From: Clostridia bacterium
GTDB taxonomy: Bacteria > Bacillota > Clostridia > Monoglobales > Monoglobaceae
DNA length: 36,120 nt
Assembly: GCA_017436245.1 (NCBI GenBank)
Contig: JAFSDN010000089.1
Span: 1 to 36,120, forward strand
Direction of reading: 5' to 3'
Part shown: one piece after another, positions 8,727 to 18,636 of the stretch
How the letters are laid out: the number at the start of each line of letters is the position of its first letter
Position numbering within the stretch: position 1 is the first letter of the stretch
Position numbers and translations under genes: made by a program
Notes under the pieces: generated by a model
What the model was told of the DNA's origin: nothing
What the model saw: the letters and a program-made list of their open reading frames with translations, nothing else
Databases searched by the model: none

Positions 8727-10438
8727 AAAATTTTTGCAGTTTAACCAAAATTATGCATGGTTTTGCAAAATGGGAAATCAAAAAAAAGCTTATGCTGTCA
8801 TATATTGCAATTATGATTGTTTCCATGCTTATTCTTGAATCTTATTCGTATGTTCAACTGAAAAATCAGGCTGAATCCAATATGAATGAAAGTATGGATG
8901 TGGTTCTTCGTACAAAATGTATGGAGATTGAAAATGAAATAAGCAAAGCGGAAATGATAATCAGCAATATTATCAGAAACAAAAGTCTGTATGAAATAAT
9001 GAAGAACGGCTATTTGTTTGAACGCGACGGTTACCAATGGCAGGACATGGAGGAGATTTTTATCCCAACCATTGAAGGTTTTCTCAGAAACAATACCAAT
9101 ATTAATAAAATATCAATATACACAGCATATGATCTGCCTGAGGTGGGGAGTATGTTACTTAGGGAAAAACGTATACATAATGAAGATTGGTATAAAACAG
9201 CGAGAGAAGAATACGGAATAAAATGGTTTTATGAGAATGACAGGTGTTTTGCTGTTTGCGAGTTTATAGATTTGTGGGATACCGGACATGAACATATAGC
9301 CACAGTTTATTTTGAGGTGAACAACGGGATATTCAGACTGCAGAACCGGTTTGATGATGAGGGAATCTACCGTTACAGAATCGAGGCTCCGGACGGTCAT
9401 ATGCTTTATACTGATAGTTTGTTTGAAAACGAAGCGGAGCTCAATGAACATGAGCTTGAGGATAAGGTGCAAAAGCTTTATTTTTCAAAGGACAGAGTGT
9501 CGGACAAGGGCTTTGTTATGAGGGTATATTGTCCCAAGGAAAGCATGAACGGTTATCTTGGTAAAGTATATATGGTTATGGTTTTAATGCTGGTTCTGTG
9601 TGTTGTGGCAATCGGGGCTCTTGGTGCATGGTTTTCGGATATGATGACGGCGAACATAAGAAAACTGAATACAGCCATGAATGAAATCGGAAACGGAAAT
9701 TTTGACGTGGAGATAAGTGTCAATTCGCAGGACGAGGTTGGAGCAATCGCCACACAGCTCAAAAAAATGCTTGGCGATTTGAAGGAGACCATTCAAAAGC
9801 TCTATGAAATAAAAATCGAAAAGCAAAAGCAGGAAATAACAACACTTCAGTCACAGATAAACCCGCATTTTTTATACAATATCCTGTCAACAATAAAATG
9901 GACAGCAATTGAGGAGAGCGCAGATAACACGGCGGATATTGTGGGGATGCTTGCGGATTTTTACAGAACGGGACTGAATCGGGGAGATACCTTTATTTCA
10001 ATGAAAGATGAAATTCTCAATGTGAAGGCATATGTGAATATGGAGCTTATTATTCATGACAATGATTTTGAAGTTGAGTACAATCTTGACGAAAAAATGT
10101 ATGAATATAAGTGCATAAGTTTTATTCTTCAGCCCATTGTGGAAAATGCTATTTTTCATGGAGTAAAGGGTAAAAAAGGAGCAGGTGAAGGTCGGATTGT
10201 GATTTCGTCATGCGTTGAGGAGAATATTGAAATATCAATCTGCGATAATGGAGGCGGAATGAGTGACCAAGTTGGAAAAGAAGTCCTTCTCAGAGAGGGA
10301 AAGGGCTACGGTCTTGCCAATATTCAGCGCAGGATAAAGCTGATACATGGTGATGAATACGGATTGAACATACAGAGCGGTGAAGGCGGAACTTGTGTGA
10401 AGGTTATTTTGCCGAAGAATACGGATATGCAGATGTAG
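8723..10438 (+). CDS. YesM-type sensor histidine kinase
   Basis: A 571-residue membrane kinase. Seen: a transmembrane segment near residues 23-44, an extracellular sensor region (about 45-275, Cache-like by length and position), a second segment near 276-300, a HAMP linker (MMTANIRKLNTAMNEIGNGN), then the His_kinase motif with H382 in QINPHFLYN and a HATPase domain (N box QPIVENAIFHGV, G box DNGGGM, GYGLANIQRR). It probably senses sugar directly or through the binding lipoprotein and phosphorylates the regulator encoded just upstream. Translational coupling is likely from the ATGA overlap. Confidence 0.92.
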   Translation: MKNFCSLTKIMHGFAKWEIKKKLMLSYIAIMIVSMLILESYSYVQLKNQAESNMNESMDVVLRTKCMEIENEISKAEMIISNIIRNKSLYEIMKNGYLFERDGYQWQDMEEIFIPTIEGFLRNNTNINKISIYTAYDLPEVGSMLLREKRIHNEDWYKTAREEYGIKWFYENDRCFAVCEFIDLWDTGHEHIATVYFEVNNGIFRLQNRFDDEGIYRYRIEAPDGHMLYTDSLFENEAELNEHELEDKVQKLYFSKDRVSDKGFVMRVYCPKESMNGYLGKVYMVMVLMLVLCVVAIGALGAWFSDMMTANIRKLNTAMNEIGNGNFDVEISVNSQDEVGAIATQLKKMLGDLKETIQKLYEIKIEKQKQEITTLQSQINPHFLYNILSTIKWTAIEESADNTADIVGMLADFYRTGLNRGDTFISMKDEILNVKAYVNMELIIHDNDFEVEYNLDEKMYEYKCISFILQPIVENAIFHGVKGKKGAGEGRIVISSCVEENIEISICDNGGGMSDQVGKEVLLREGKGYGLANIQRRIKLIHGDEYGLNIQSGEGGTCVKVILPKNTDMQM

Positions 10439-10480
10439 CATCTGGAAAAGTCTGTTGAAAGTGTACAAATATGGAGCATA

Positions 10481-10522
10481 AAGCGAAAAAATTTATATCA
10501 ATCTATCAAATGTTATATTGAA
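10481..10522 (+). promoter_or_regulatory. Shared 42-nt upstream activator element, copy B
   Basis: Matches copy A (2642-2683) at 39 of 42 positions by eye, while the flanking DNA matches poorly. It ends inside the -35 box of the importer promoter, exactly as copy A does for the GH3 promoter. This is strong evidence for shared control of the two transcription units. Confidence 0.75.
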
Positions 10523-10547
10523 ACAGAAGATGGTGTCATTGTATAAT
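10518..10547 (+). promoter_or_regulatory. Promoter of the importer/GH10 operon
   Basis: TTGAAA (10518-10523), an 18-nt spacer and a perfect TATAAT (10542-10547), about 50 nt before the first permease. The 18-nt spacer and the placement relative to the 42-nt element are the same as at the GH3 promoter. The -10 box lies within the left arm of a long inverted repeat (10533-10565). Confidence 0.68.
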
Positions 10548-10574
10548 TTTATTGTACAATGACACTATTTTTTT
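10533..10574 (+). terminator. Hairpin with T-run after the kinase gene, overlapping the next promoter
   Basis: GTGTCATTGTATAAT pairs with ATTGTACAATGACAC (15 bp with one G-T pair, TTT loop), followed by TATTTTTTT. It would end transcripts coming from the two-component pair. Transcripts that start at the promoter inside it lack the left arm and should escape. The same palindrome could also serve as an operator. Confidence 0.6.
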
Positions 10575-10596
10575 GCAGAAAGTTGAGGTTGGATTT

Positions 10597-11556
10597 ATGA
10601 GTAATAAGTCGTATGAATTAAATACGGTCAAACGCAGCAAAACAAAAAGGTTTATGATTGAACTGTATAAACAGCGACACCTACATATGATGGTTATTCC
10701 GGCAATTGTGTTTTTCTTTATTTTCAGCTACATACCAATGTACGGAATCATCATTGCGTTCAAGGATTATAATTTTGTGGACGGAATCTGGGGCAGTCCA
10801 TGGGTTGGGTTGAAGCATTTCAAAATGTTCTTTTCTGAGCCCAATTTGTGGAATTTGTTCAAAAATACTATGGGCATCAGTATTCTGAAAACAGTAATCG
10901 GCTTTCCCGGACCCATTATTTTTGCACTGCTTCTCAATGAGCTTTCAAGCAAAAGATTCAAAAAAACCGTGCAGACAATATCTTACCTGCCGCACTTTGT
11001 TTCAATTGTTGTTATAGTGGGTATGGTAACCAAATTCTGTTCTGCAAACGGCGGTTTGTTCAATGAAGTTCTTATGGCTCTGCACATAATTGATGAACCT
11101 GTAAGCTTTCTTGCGGAACCTGATTATTTCTGGGGCATTCTGATTGGAATTTCGGTATGGCAGGGCATAGGCTGGGGGTCAATAATATACTGTTCGGCAA
11201 TCAGCGGAATTGACCAGACTCTTTATGAGGCGGCAACCATAGATGGTGCGGGAAGGTTTAAGAAGATTTGGCACGTGACGCTCCCCGGTATTTTGCCGAT
11301 TGTAACAATTTATCTCATTCTTTCCATGAGCAGTATTCTGACCGGTTCGGGATTTGATGATATTTATCTTTTGAGAAACAATATGACAATGGATGTTTCG
11401 GAGACCATCAGCGTATACAGCTACGAAATGGGTATCGGAAAAGGAAGATACTCATTTGGTACGGCAATCGGATTGTTTACCTCCTGTGTTAATCTTGTGC
11501 TGTTGATTGTTTCAAACTATGTTTCAAAGAAAGTTTCGGAAACAAGTCTTTGGTAA
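10597..11556 (+). CDS. ABC sugar importer permease, LplB type
   Basis: A 319-residue inner-membrane permease with about six hydrophobic segments and the permease-ATPase contact loop YEAATIDGAGRFKKIWHVTLPG. It belongs to the carbohydrate uptake (CUT1) group, with the N-terminal pattern of the LplB branch (HLHMMVIPAIVFFFIFSYIP). It pairs with the permease encoded next and the lipoprotein after that. No ATP-binding subunit lies in the window; CUT1 systems often share a distant MsmK-type ATPase. ATG 10597 follows GAGG at 10585-10588; the reading frame is open further upstream but has no ribosome site there. Confidence 0.92.
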   Translation: MSNKSYELNTVKRSKTKRFMIELYKQRHLHMMVIPAIVFFFIFSYIPMYGIIIAFKDYNFVDGIWGSPWVGLKHFKMFFSEPNLWNLFKNTMGISILKTVIGFPGPIIFALLLNELSSKRFKKTVQTISYLPHFVSIVVIVGMVTKFCSANGGLFNEVLMALHIIDEPVSFLAEPDYFWGILIGISVWQGIGWGSIIYCSAISGIDQTLYEAATIDGAGRFKKIWHVTLPGILPIVTIYLILSMSSILTGSGFDDIYLLRNNMTMDVSETISVYSYEMGIGKGRYSFGTAIGLFTSCVNLVLLIVSNYVSKKVSETSLW

Positions 11557-11588
11557 AACGGACATAAAAAAGAAGGAAGGTTTAAAAT

Positions 11589-12500
11589 TTGTATAGGAAA
11601 AATCATATAAAAAAATCTGTGGGAGAGCGTATGTTTGACATAGGCAATATATTGTTTTTTGTATTATTGTCAATTGTATTTGTGTATCCCTTTGTGAATA
11701 TTCTTGTTGTATCGCTTAACGACCCTTACGATGCAATGCGGGGAGGTCTGTATCTGTGGCCCCGTGAGTTTTCGGTTGAAAATTATAAGCACGTGCTGAA
11801 GGACCCTCAGATATATACCGGTTATGCCGTAACGGTGGCAAGAACGGTTATCGGTTCGGTTACTCATGTTTTTTGTACATCAATGTTTGCTTACGGCTTG
11901 TCAAAAAAGAATCTGAAGTTCAGAACTTTTTATTCCATATTCTGTTTTATTCCCATGTTCTTTGGAGGTGGACTTGTTCCGTCGTATCTTTTAAGAAGAA
12001 GTCTTGGCCTTCTTAACAGCTTCTGGGGAGTGTATATAATTCCGGGGCTTTACGGTATGTGGAATGCAATGATTTTCAAAACAACTTACTCCTCGTTGCC
12101 TTCATCCCTTGAAGAAGCGGCAAAGATTGACGGATGCAGTGACTTTGGCACATTCTTCAGAATAATATTGCCGCTTTCAAAGGCAACGATAGCGGCGATA
12201 CTGCTGTTCCAGGGCGTGAGCCATTGGAATCAATGGTTTGATGCATACATATATGTGACGGATGAAAAGCTGCTTCCCCTCCAAACGGTGCTCATGCGCA
12301 TTATCAACCAGAGCGCGGCAATTCAGGCGGCAGAGGCAGAGGCGCAGGTGGTGCTTGATGTTGACAGCACATCAAAGGCAACTCCTGAATCAATCAGATA
12401 TGCAACAATGGTTGTGACAATAGGTCCGATTATTCTGCTGTATCCGTTCCTGCAGAAGTATTTTGAAAAGGGCGTGCTTGTGGGTTCAGTAAAAGGTTAA
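11589..12500 (+). CDS. ABC sugar importer permease, LplC/YtcP type
   Basis: A 303-residue partner permease, with the family's leader (SVGERMFDIGNILFFVLLSIVFVYPF) and the contact loop EEAAKIDGCSDFGTFFRIILPLS. It ends in the usual LQKYFEKGVLVGSVKG. The start is TTG 11589, supported by GGAAGG 8 nt upstream and because it keeps the conserved basic leader; an internal ATG at 11631 would remove it. It lies 32 nt after the first permease and 31 nt before the binding protein. Confidence 0.92.
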   Translation: MYRKNHIKKSVGERMFDIGNILFFVLLSIVFVYPFVNILVVSLNDPYDAMRGGLYLWPREFSVENYKHVLKDPQIYTGYAVTVARTVIGSVTHVFCTSMFAYGLSKKNLKFRTFYSIFCFIPMFFGGGLVPSYLLRRSLGLLNSFWGVYIIPGLYGMWNAMIFKTTYSSLPSSLEEAAKIDGCSDFGTFFRIILPLSKATIAAILLFQGVSHWNQWFDAYIYVTDEKLLPLQTVLMRIINQSAAIQAAEAEAQVVLDVDSTSKATPESIRYATMVVTIGPIILLYPFLQKYFEKGVLVGSVKG

Positions 12501-12531
12501 AAATTTAATATAAAGTCAGGAGGACGAAAAA

Positions 12532-14127
12532 ATGAAAAGAATGAATGCGTGGAAGAAATTAGGTGCAGCTTTATTGTTGGTTGCCATGTTGGTTTCTGTT
12601 TTTTCCGGATGTAATGAAGAAAAGTCTGACGGGAAAGTGACCGAAATTGACTGGTTCATCAATATGCAGAACTGGGGCGACAGCGGCGAGCTGTGGAAAA
12701 CAGCCGATGCCTTGAAGGAAATTGTTGATACAACAGGTGTTATTCCGAATGTTTCCATTCCAACAGGTATGGGAGCCGAAAAGATTAACCTGATGATGGC
12801 AACAGGTGACATGCCCGACCTTCTCACCTTTGATGCAACCGACCCTCAGCTTAATCAGCTGGTTGAAAGCAAGGCAATATACTCAATGGATGAGCTTATC
12901 GAAAAGTATGACAAGGAAAAGAAGGTTGAAATCCCCGACAGCGTAAGAGTTTTTGGCGCACAGCAGCTTGACGGCGTTTTGTACGGATTTCCTTCATATT
13001 TGCCGCCCGACTGGCAGGTTGAAAACAAAAGCGGTTTGAACACCTCTGCTTTTATGGTGAGAAGTGACATTTACGAGGAGCTTGGATGCCCTGATATGTC
13101 AACTCCCGAAGGCTTTTATAATGCTCTTGTTGCATTTAAGGAAAAATATCCCGAAATCAACGGCAAAAAAACAATACCCCTTTGCATGTGGTCAAGTATG
13201 AACGGTATCGGAAGACTGGCAAGCTCTTTTGGTATTAAAGATTTTTATATTGATGAACAGGGAAATTATGTTTCGCCCTGGAAGAATCCGCAGTATGAAG
13301 AATTTATTAAGTATATGGCAAAGCTCAATCAGGCAGGACTTATTGATAAGGAAGCCTATGTGAAGAAGCCCGACCAGATAACAGAGGATTTGTCAAACGG
13401 TTTGAGCTTTGTTGTTTTGTGGCAGTTTGACGCCATGATTGATATAAACAAGTCACTTGATAAGGTTTGCCCCGGTGCACGATATAAGGTTATTGAGCCT
13501 ATGAATGCAACAGACGGACCCATTACACTCAGAACGTTCACAAGAAAGCCGTGGCTTGTTACGGTTGTACCGAGAGAAGCTAAGAATCCTGAAGCTGCAT
13601 TCAAGCTTGCAAGCTATATGTGGAGCGAAGAATGTGTGCTTCGCCGTCATTACGGAGTTGAAGGCGAGGACTGGGTGAGAGTTGACGAAAACACAATTCA
13701 GCAGACCGATTCCTATGCAACACGAAGCCAGGAGGAAGGCTTCCGTGAAAAAACAGGTATAACAACCTTCAGAGTTATACATCACAACTGGAACAGGGTA
13801 CTGCCCCCACCAAGTGTTGAACAGCCTGTATATGAGAAGGAAGACAGACCAATTGCTGATAAGTACATTGATACTGAAAATATGTGGAGATCACTTATGA
13901 AAACTGCAAGTCCCGAAAGCGAAGAGGGTATTATTGAAACACGGGCACTGAATATCATAAGCAAGGCAACTCCGGGTATTTATATGGCAAAAACCGAAGA
14001 TGAAGGTATTGCAGCATGGAAGAAGCTGCTGAGTGATTTGGATTCAATTGGGTATGACAAGGTTGAGAAGTTTAATACCGAAGAAATGAAGATTGCAAAG
14101 GAGCGTTTCAGTGCTTTGGAAAAATAA
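12532..14127 (+). CDS. Sugar-binding lipoprotein, LplA type
   Basis: A 531-residue extracellular solute-binding protein. It has a lipoprotein signal peptide with lipobox VFSGC (C27), then a type I periplasmic-binding fold with the usual MMATGDMPDLL and an LDGVLYGFP block near residue 145. It is anchored outside the membrane and delivers oligosaccharides to the two permeases. An AGGAGG site lies just before the ATG. Its length suits the large LplA-type proteins, which bind longer sugars. The exact ligand cannot be read from the sequence; the following GH10 gene suggests xylo-oligosaccharides. Confidence 0.92.
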   Translation: MKRMNAWKKLGAALLLVAMLVSVFSGCNEEKSDGKVTEIDWFINMQNWGDSGELWKTADALKEIVDTTGVIPNVSIPTGMGAEKINLMMATGDMPDLLTFDATDPQLNQLVESKAIYSMDELIEKYDKEKKVEIPDSVRVFGAQQLDGVLYGFPSYLPPDWQVENKSGLNTSAFMVRSDIYEELGCPDMSTPEGFYNALVAFKEKYPEINGKKTIPLCMWSSMNGIGRLASSFGIKDFYIDEQGNYVSPWKNPQYEEFIKYMAKLNQAGLIDKEAYVKKPDQITEDLSNGLSFVVLWQFDAMIDINKSLDKVCPGARYKVIEPMNATDGPITLRTFTRKPWLVTVVPREAKNPEAAFKLASYMWSEECVLRRHYGVEGEDWVRVDENTIQQTDSYATRSQEEGFREKTGITTFRVIHHNWNRVLPPPSVEQPVYEKEDRPIADKYIDTENMWRSLMKTASPESEEGIIETRALNIISKATPGIYMAKTEDEGIAAWKKLLSDLDSIGYDKVEKFNTEEMKIAKERFSALEK

Positions 14128-14154
14128 TCAGACGTGAGAGGAAAGGTGGATTTT

Positions 14155-16746
14155 ATGAAAAAACGGGTTTTGCCAATCCTTTTGTTGTTTTGCATAATAC
14201 TGAGTAATTTTTGTGTTTATGCTGAAAACGGAGGTGCGGATGCTAAGGCTCAATACGAAGTCTTTGTTGACAGCTACGAAAACACAGCAAAGATGAAATC
14301 CTTTTCAGAGGGTATAAAGGCAATGGAGCTTGACCCCAAAAAGTTCTATGGCTACAAAAACGGATTACAATTCGTTGGACTTTCCAAGGGTGCAGAAATT
14401 GTATATGAAGTGCCTTTTGAAATCGGCTCATATACGTTGACACTTACGGGGGATATTGCAGAATATTCCCCCGATTTCACTCTTTTCCTTTCAGTTGACG
14501 GTGTAAATTACAACGAAGATAAATATGCCGAGCACAGAAAGCTGAGCGGCTACAGAGTGTACACAAATCCTGAAGTGCTGAAGGAAAACAGATTTATTAA
14601 AATTGTATATAATTCCAAAACGGCGCCGGGAAATTTATATCTTCTTGAAATGGAAATAAATGAGGAGCCTTTTATTAAGGTGGGCGGTGAAAGAATAAGG
14701 AGAACACTGCCCCCCACCTTTGATTACAGCACGCTTCCATCATTGAAGGAGGCATATAAGGATTATTTTCCCATTGGTGCAGCATCTGAGCCCTTTGATT
14801 TGGCAACCACTCCCGAGCTTCTGGAATCTCAGTTCAGCGCCATGGTTTCGGAAAACCAGTCGCATTTTCACGGACTTGAGCCTCGGGAGGGGGTTTTCAA
14901 TTTCACAACTGCCGACCAGATTTTTAATTACGGTGTTGAAAATGATATGGTTGTGAGGCTCCATGCCCTCTGGTTTTATCCCGGAACACCTGCATGGGTG
15001 TTTACTCAGCCCGGCGGCGGGCCCGTTTCAGAAGATGTTTTCAGGAAAAGATTTGAACGTTATATAAAGACGGTTGTTTCTCACTATAAGGGAAAGGTTA
15101 AATACTATGATGTGGTTAACGAGCTCTTTGAAACTGATTTCAAGCGTTTTTTGCCTGAATACAAGGTGTTTAACGATGATGAAAAGTTTCTGGACTTTAT
15201 TGCCGATATTTTCAAATGGGCGCATGAGGCAGACCCCGATGCAAAGCTGATTTTTCTTGATAACCGTCTTGTGGATCAGGACAAGCGAGACCTTATCTGG
15301 CACAATATTATTCCCCGTGTACTTGAAAGGGGTGTTCCAAAGGATGTTTTTCTTCTTGGTGAGCAGGGACACTGGGGTGTTAACACAATTGTATATAAAA
15401 AGGACGAGATTATTGAAGGAAGCTCAATTGAATCAATGCTTGACGAAGCCCGTGCGCTGGGAATTAATATTGCAATAACCGAGCTTGATTTGGCTCTCAG
15501 CAGTGCGGCTGTTGCTTCGGATATGAACGGCGAGACATCTTCGCTGACCAGAGAACAAAAGCATGAGCTTCTTGCAAAAAAGTGGGCGTCAATCTTTGAT
15601 TTATTCAGGGATAATGCGGACATCATTGAAATGGTGACATTCTGGTGTGTTTCGGACAACACAAGCTGGAAAACAAAAACCACCGAGGACTGTGTTCTTC
15701 TGTTTGACTTCAATTTTGAGCCATATCCTGCGTTTTACAGAATGTTTGATTTTGAGAAAAAAGAACCCCGTTGGACAACGGATGATATTGTTGAGATTGC
15801 TTATGCAAACAACTACACACCAAGAGAAATTCAGGCGGTTTACGGCACTCCTGTGGTTGACGGCAAAAAGGATGCTGTGTGGGACAAGACCGAGGTTCTT
15901 GAAATAGACAGGCAAATAAGCGGAAAAACAGGGGCAGGTGCAACAGGAAATGTCCGCTGTTTGTGGGATGAGGATAACTTCTATGTTTTTGTTGAAGTAA
16001 AGGACGATATTTTGTGTTCGGATAATCAGTACGATTGGTTCAAGGATAATGTTGAGATTTTTGTCAGCGAGAAAAATCAGAAGGGTGCCAGCTATATAGA
16101 AGGCGACTGTCAGCTCAGAATAACCTGGGACGGAATTTTGTCAGGCTGGGGCGGCGGTGCATGGGCAATGGACTGGTTTGATGCGGCAAGAAATGTGACA
16201 GACGACGGCTATACAGCGGAGTTTGTTTATCATATGCACAAAAAGGAGAACAAGACAGATGATGTTCTTGGCTTTGAAGCGTTGATTACCGATATGGTTG
16301 ACGGTACAGACCAGAGGCGAAGCGTAAGGAAATTCTGCGATAATGTTAATGAATCGTCCATTACGCCAACACTCTGGGGAACAGCAAGGCTGGTTAACAA
16401 GGTGCAGAAGGAATCTGCTGTGCAATCTGACGGAGACGTTCAAAAAGAAATAACAGTTGACGGGCTTGCCTATACACTTAATTGCGTTTCGGAAGACGGA
16501 ACAGACTATGTTTCAGCAAGAAATCTTGCATCAGCGCTGGGTGGAACTGTCAGATACCACATGAGCAACGATGAAATTATTCTTATTTTATTTAACACAG
16601 AATTTATTTTCAGAGCAGGGCAGACAACTGTGTTTGTTAACGGCAAAAAAACAGATATGTTAAAGACAGTTGAAATAAAGGACAAAAAGATAATGCTGCC
16701 GTTGGATTTTGTCCTGATGAATATGGGACGGAATTATTCCCTTTAA
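14155..16746 (+). CDS. Secreted GH10 glycosidase with CBM9-like and copper-amine-oxidase-like domains
   Basis: An 863-residue exported protein with a signal peptide ending near VYAEN. Domain order: a beta-sandwich of discoidin type (about 30-185), a GH10 barrel (about 200-540; acid/base E323 in DVVNE, nucleophile E443 in ITELD, QGHW loop), a CBM9-like domain (about 560-760; VDGKKDAVWDK, WDEDNFYVFVEVKD, DNVEIFVSEKN), and a C-terminal copper-amine-oxidase N-domain-like module (about 770-863; DYVSARNLASALGGTV, INGKK-like turns), which in Clostridia is found on surface proteins. The cleft motif normally WHxQTP reads FYPGTP here (H270, Y275), so specificity may differ from a standard xylanase. ATG 14155 follows AAGGTGG. 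Confidence 0.87.
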   Translation: MKKRVLPILLLFCIILSNFCVYAENGGADAKAQYEVFVDSYENTAKMKSFSEGIKAMELDPKKFYGYKNGLQFVGLSKGAEIVYEVPFEIGSYTLTLTGDIAEYSPDFTLFLSVDGVNYNEDKYAEHRKLSGYRVYTNPEVLKENRFIKIVYNSKTAPGNLYLLEMEINEEPFIKVGGERIRRTLPPTFDYSTLPSLKEAYKDYFPIGAASEPFDLATTPELLESQFSAMVSENQSHFHGLEPREGVFNFTTADQIFNYGVENDMVVRLHALWFYPGTPAWVFTQPGGGPVSEDVFRKRFERYIKTVVSHYKGKVKYYDVVNELFETDFKRFLPEYKVFNDDEKFLDFIADIFKWAHEADPDAKLIFLDNRLVDQDKRDLIWHNIIPRVLERGVPKDVFLLGEQGHWGVNTIVYKKDEIIEGSSIESMLDEARALGINIAITELDLALSSAAVASDMNGETSSLTREQKHELLAKKWASIFDLFRDNADIIEMVTFWCVSDNTSWKTKTTEDCVLLFDFNFEPYPAFYRMFDFEKKEPRWTTDDIVEIAYANNYTPREIQAVYGTPVVDGKKDAVWDKTEVLEIDRQISGKTGAGATGNVRCLWDEDNFYVFVEVKDDILCSDNQYDWFKDNVEIFVSEKNQKGASYIEGDCQLRITWDGILSGWGGGAWAMDWFDAARNVTDDGYTAEFVYHMHKKENKTDDVLGFEALITDMVDGTDQRRSVRKFCDNVNESSITPTLWGTARLVNKVQKESAVQSDGDVQKEITVDGLAYTLNCVSEDGTDYVSARNLASALGGTVRYHMSNDEIILILFNTEFIFRAGQTTVFVNGKKTDMLKTVEIKDKKIMLPLDFVLMNMGRNYSL

Positions 16747-16761
16747 GGAGGTTCAATTTAT

Positions 16762-18600
16762 ATGAAAAACAAAATCAGTAAGTTAATTGCATATATTACC
16801 CTTTGCGGAGTTGTTTTATCACAAAGCATGGTTTGCTTCGGCAGTGAGCTTGCGGCAGAGGAGAGTATTGAGGAAATACTTAATGGGGAAAATGGTGAAG
16901 TTTATGCAGTTCAGTCAGAAAGGCCTCAGAATGTGAACACCGAAAATTTTGCTGATGACTTTGAAGCTTTTGACAAGGTTTATTCATACAGCAATATAAT
17001 CAGGGTGGAAAACAATTCGATTCTGACCAACGAGCAGTACGGTGACGGCAATCTGTGGACAATGGGCTCCAATGCCGAGAATGCTGAGATTGTGTATGCT
17101 GTTGGTGAAGATGTGTTTATGTCAAATATTTACTTTGAGTTTTCCAGAATGACCGACGTGAAGTATCCTGTCATTTCTGTTTCGGCAGACGGTGTTGAAT
17201 ATACGGATATAACAGCAAGAATGTCATCCGCCAAAGGTGATGATGCAACGGTTTCCCGTGATTGGACAAAGCTTGCGGCGGCAAGCAGAGAAAACGGTGC
17301 TCAGCATATTTATGCTGCAGAAAAAGCTGTTTCGGGCGTGAGATACCTGAAAATTGAAATACAGGCAAATTCTACGGTTCGTCCGATGTATCTGAGAAAT
17401 ATTGCTGTTGAGGTTGAAGCTGTAAAGGAAGTGAGCGAAAGCATAACGGACGAATATGAGAATTCTGATTACGTTTACAGCTGTAAAAACTTTGAAATGT
17501 CCTCTGCAATGGAGCTGGAGGGACTGGGATTTAAAGATGTAACATCCTTGCAGCTTACAGATGTTGCAAAGCCGGCAGAGATTGTTTATAAGGCAAAGGC
17601 AGGCAAGACAATAACAGAAATTGAATTGGGAATAACAAGATGGGATCAGATAAAGTTCCCTGTTGTTTCTTATTCCTATGACGGTGTAGTTTATACAAAC
17701 ATAAACCAACCCATGACGTCACCGTCTTTGAACGATGATGCATATGGCGGTTTCTGGGCACATCAGGGAAATGCAGGTTTTGAATACCGTGAAATGTATA
17801 GATTCAAACAGGCACTTCCTGAGGGCGCAACATACGTCAAAATATGGCTTGGTGGCGGATATGTGGTTCGAAATGACAAGTTTTTTATGAGAAATGCAAT
17901 TCTGAATGTTGAAAGCGCCGGGATAATAAGTGATGATGTTTATTCAGAAGCCTTTGAAACTCTTGATTTTGCAAGTGTATGCGAGAATATTGAACAGACG
18001 GAAAACGGTTTTATAGCAATGAGTGGCGGCAAGCTGGGATACAGAGCCGTAAGCGGAAAGAGGATAAAAACTTTCTCGGTGGCATATGAAGGTGATTCCC
18101 TGACTTTGAACTTGAATGTATATGATGCGAAAGGACGGGTTATACCATTTTCTGTGGCTGAAGACGGCGAATTGAGTGACGGAATATTATATGCTGAGCT
18201 TCCTTTAAATGCAAAGAGTGTTGTGATGGAAAATGCCGATTCTGTATTGTATACAGCCATAGATATTGAGCTGGACACGGCAGAGGGTTATGCGTGGCTG
18301 CTTGCTGAAGAAAAGACTGTCTTTGAGATCAGCGATGGCAATATGCTTTCTGCGAAAACATATGTAAGTTCTCAGGCAGGCGAGGATATTCCTGTGACGG
18401 CAATTCTGGTTGTGTATGAAGGCGCGGACATAGTGAAGATTGTTTCACAGAGAATAGATGCAAAGGCGGGCAAAAAAACCGAGCTGTATGTTGAAACGAT
18501 AATTCCTGAATCTGATGAAAAGATTAGTGCGGAGCTGAATGTAATAAGCGACATAAAGAACGGTATATCCATTGGAAATACTGCGGTATACTCTGAATAA
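16762..18600 (+). CDS. Secreted protein with discoidin-like repeat modules
   Basis: A 612-residue protein with a signal peptide (about 1-28). It has two clear copies of a beta-sandwich module of about 160 residues (about 60-220 and 221-385) and a shorter, degenerate third (about 386-505). Each clear copy has the signature VYSYSN near its start, AEIVY, YPVIS-S-DGVxYT and a closing xYLKIxIQ-type strand. The last 100 residues form another beta-rich domain (YVSSQAGEDIPVTAILVVYEG). There is no catalytic motif. The modules resemble F5/8-type (CBM32-like) folds by pattern only. It lies 15 nt after the GH10 gene. A role in binding polysaccharide or neighbouring surface proteins is inferred from context. 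Confidence 0.75.
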   Translation: MKNKISKLIAYITLCGVVLSQSMVCFGSELAAEESIEEILNGENGEVYAVQSERPQNVNTENFADDFEAFDKVYSYSNIIRVENNSILTNEQYGDGNLWTMGSNAENAEIVYAVGEDVFMSNIYFEFSRMTDVKYPVISVSADGVEYTDITARMSSAKGDDATVSRDWTKLAAASRENGAQHIYAAEKAVSGVRYLKIEIQANSTVRPMYLRNIAVEVEAVKEVSESITDEYENSDYVYSCKNFEMSSAMELEGLGFKDVTSLQLTDVAKPAEIVYKAKAGKTITEIELGITRWDQIKFPVVSYSYDGVVYTNINQPMTSPSLNDDAYGGFWAHQGNAGFEYREMYRFKQALPEGATYVKIWLGGGYVVRNDKFFMRNAILNVESAGIISDDVYSEAFETLDFASVCENIEQTENGFIAMSGGKLGYRAVSGKRIKTFSVAYEGDSLTLNLNVYDAKGRVIPFSVAEDGELSDGILYAELPLNAKSVVMENADSVLYTAIDIELDTAEGYAWLLAEEKTVFEISDGNMLSAKTYVSSQAGEDIPVTAILVVYEGADIVKIVSQRIDAKAGKKTELYVETIIPESDEKISAELNVISDIKNGISIGNTAVYSE

Positions 18601-18636
18601 GGTTGAAACGGATTGGGAAGGAGTGGAATATATATT

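Noticed and set aside
10511-10519. TGTTATATT as an extended -10 box inside the 42-nt element
   Set aside because: It is conserved in both copies but has no suitable -35. TTGAAA-18-TATAAT immediately downstream is a better promoter with the element in activator position.
10533-10574. Attenuator controlling the importer operon
   Set aside because: The likely start point lies within the hairpin, so the operon's own transcript lacks the left arm. It fits better as terminator of the kinase message or as an operator.
13453-13785. Minus-strand frame of 110 codons inside the binding-protein gene
   Set aside because: Antisense shadow of the lipoprotein gene, without start signals.
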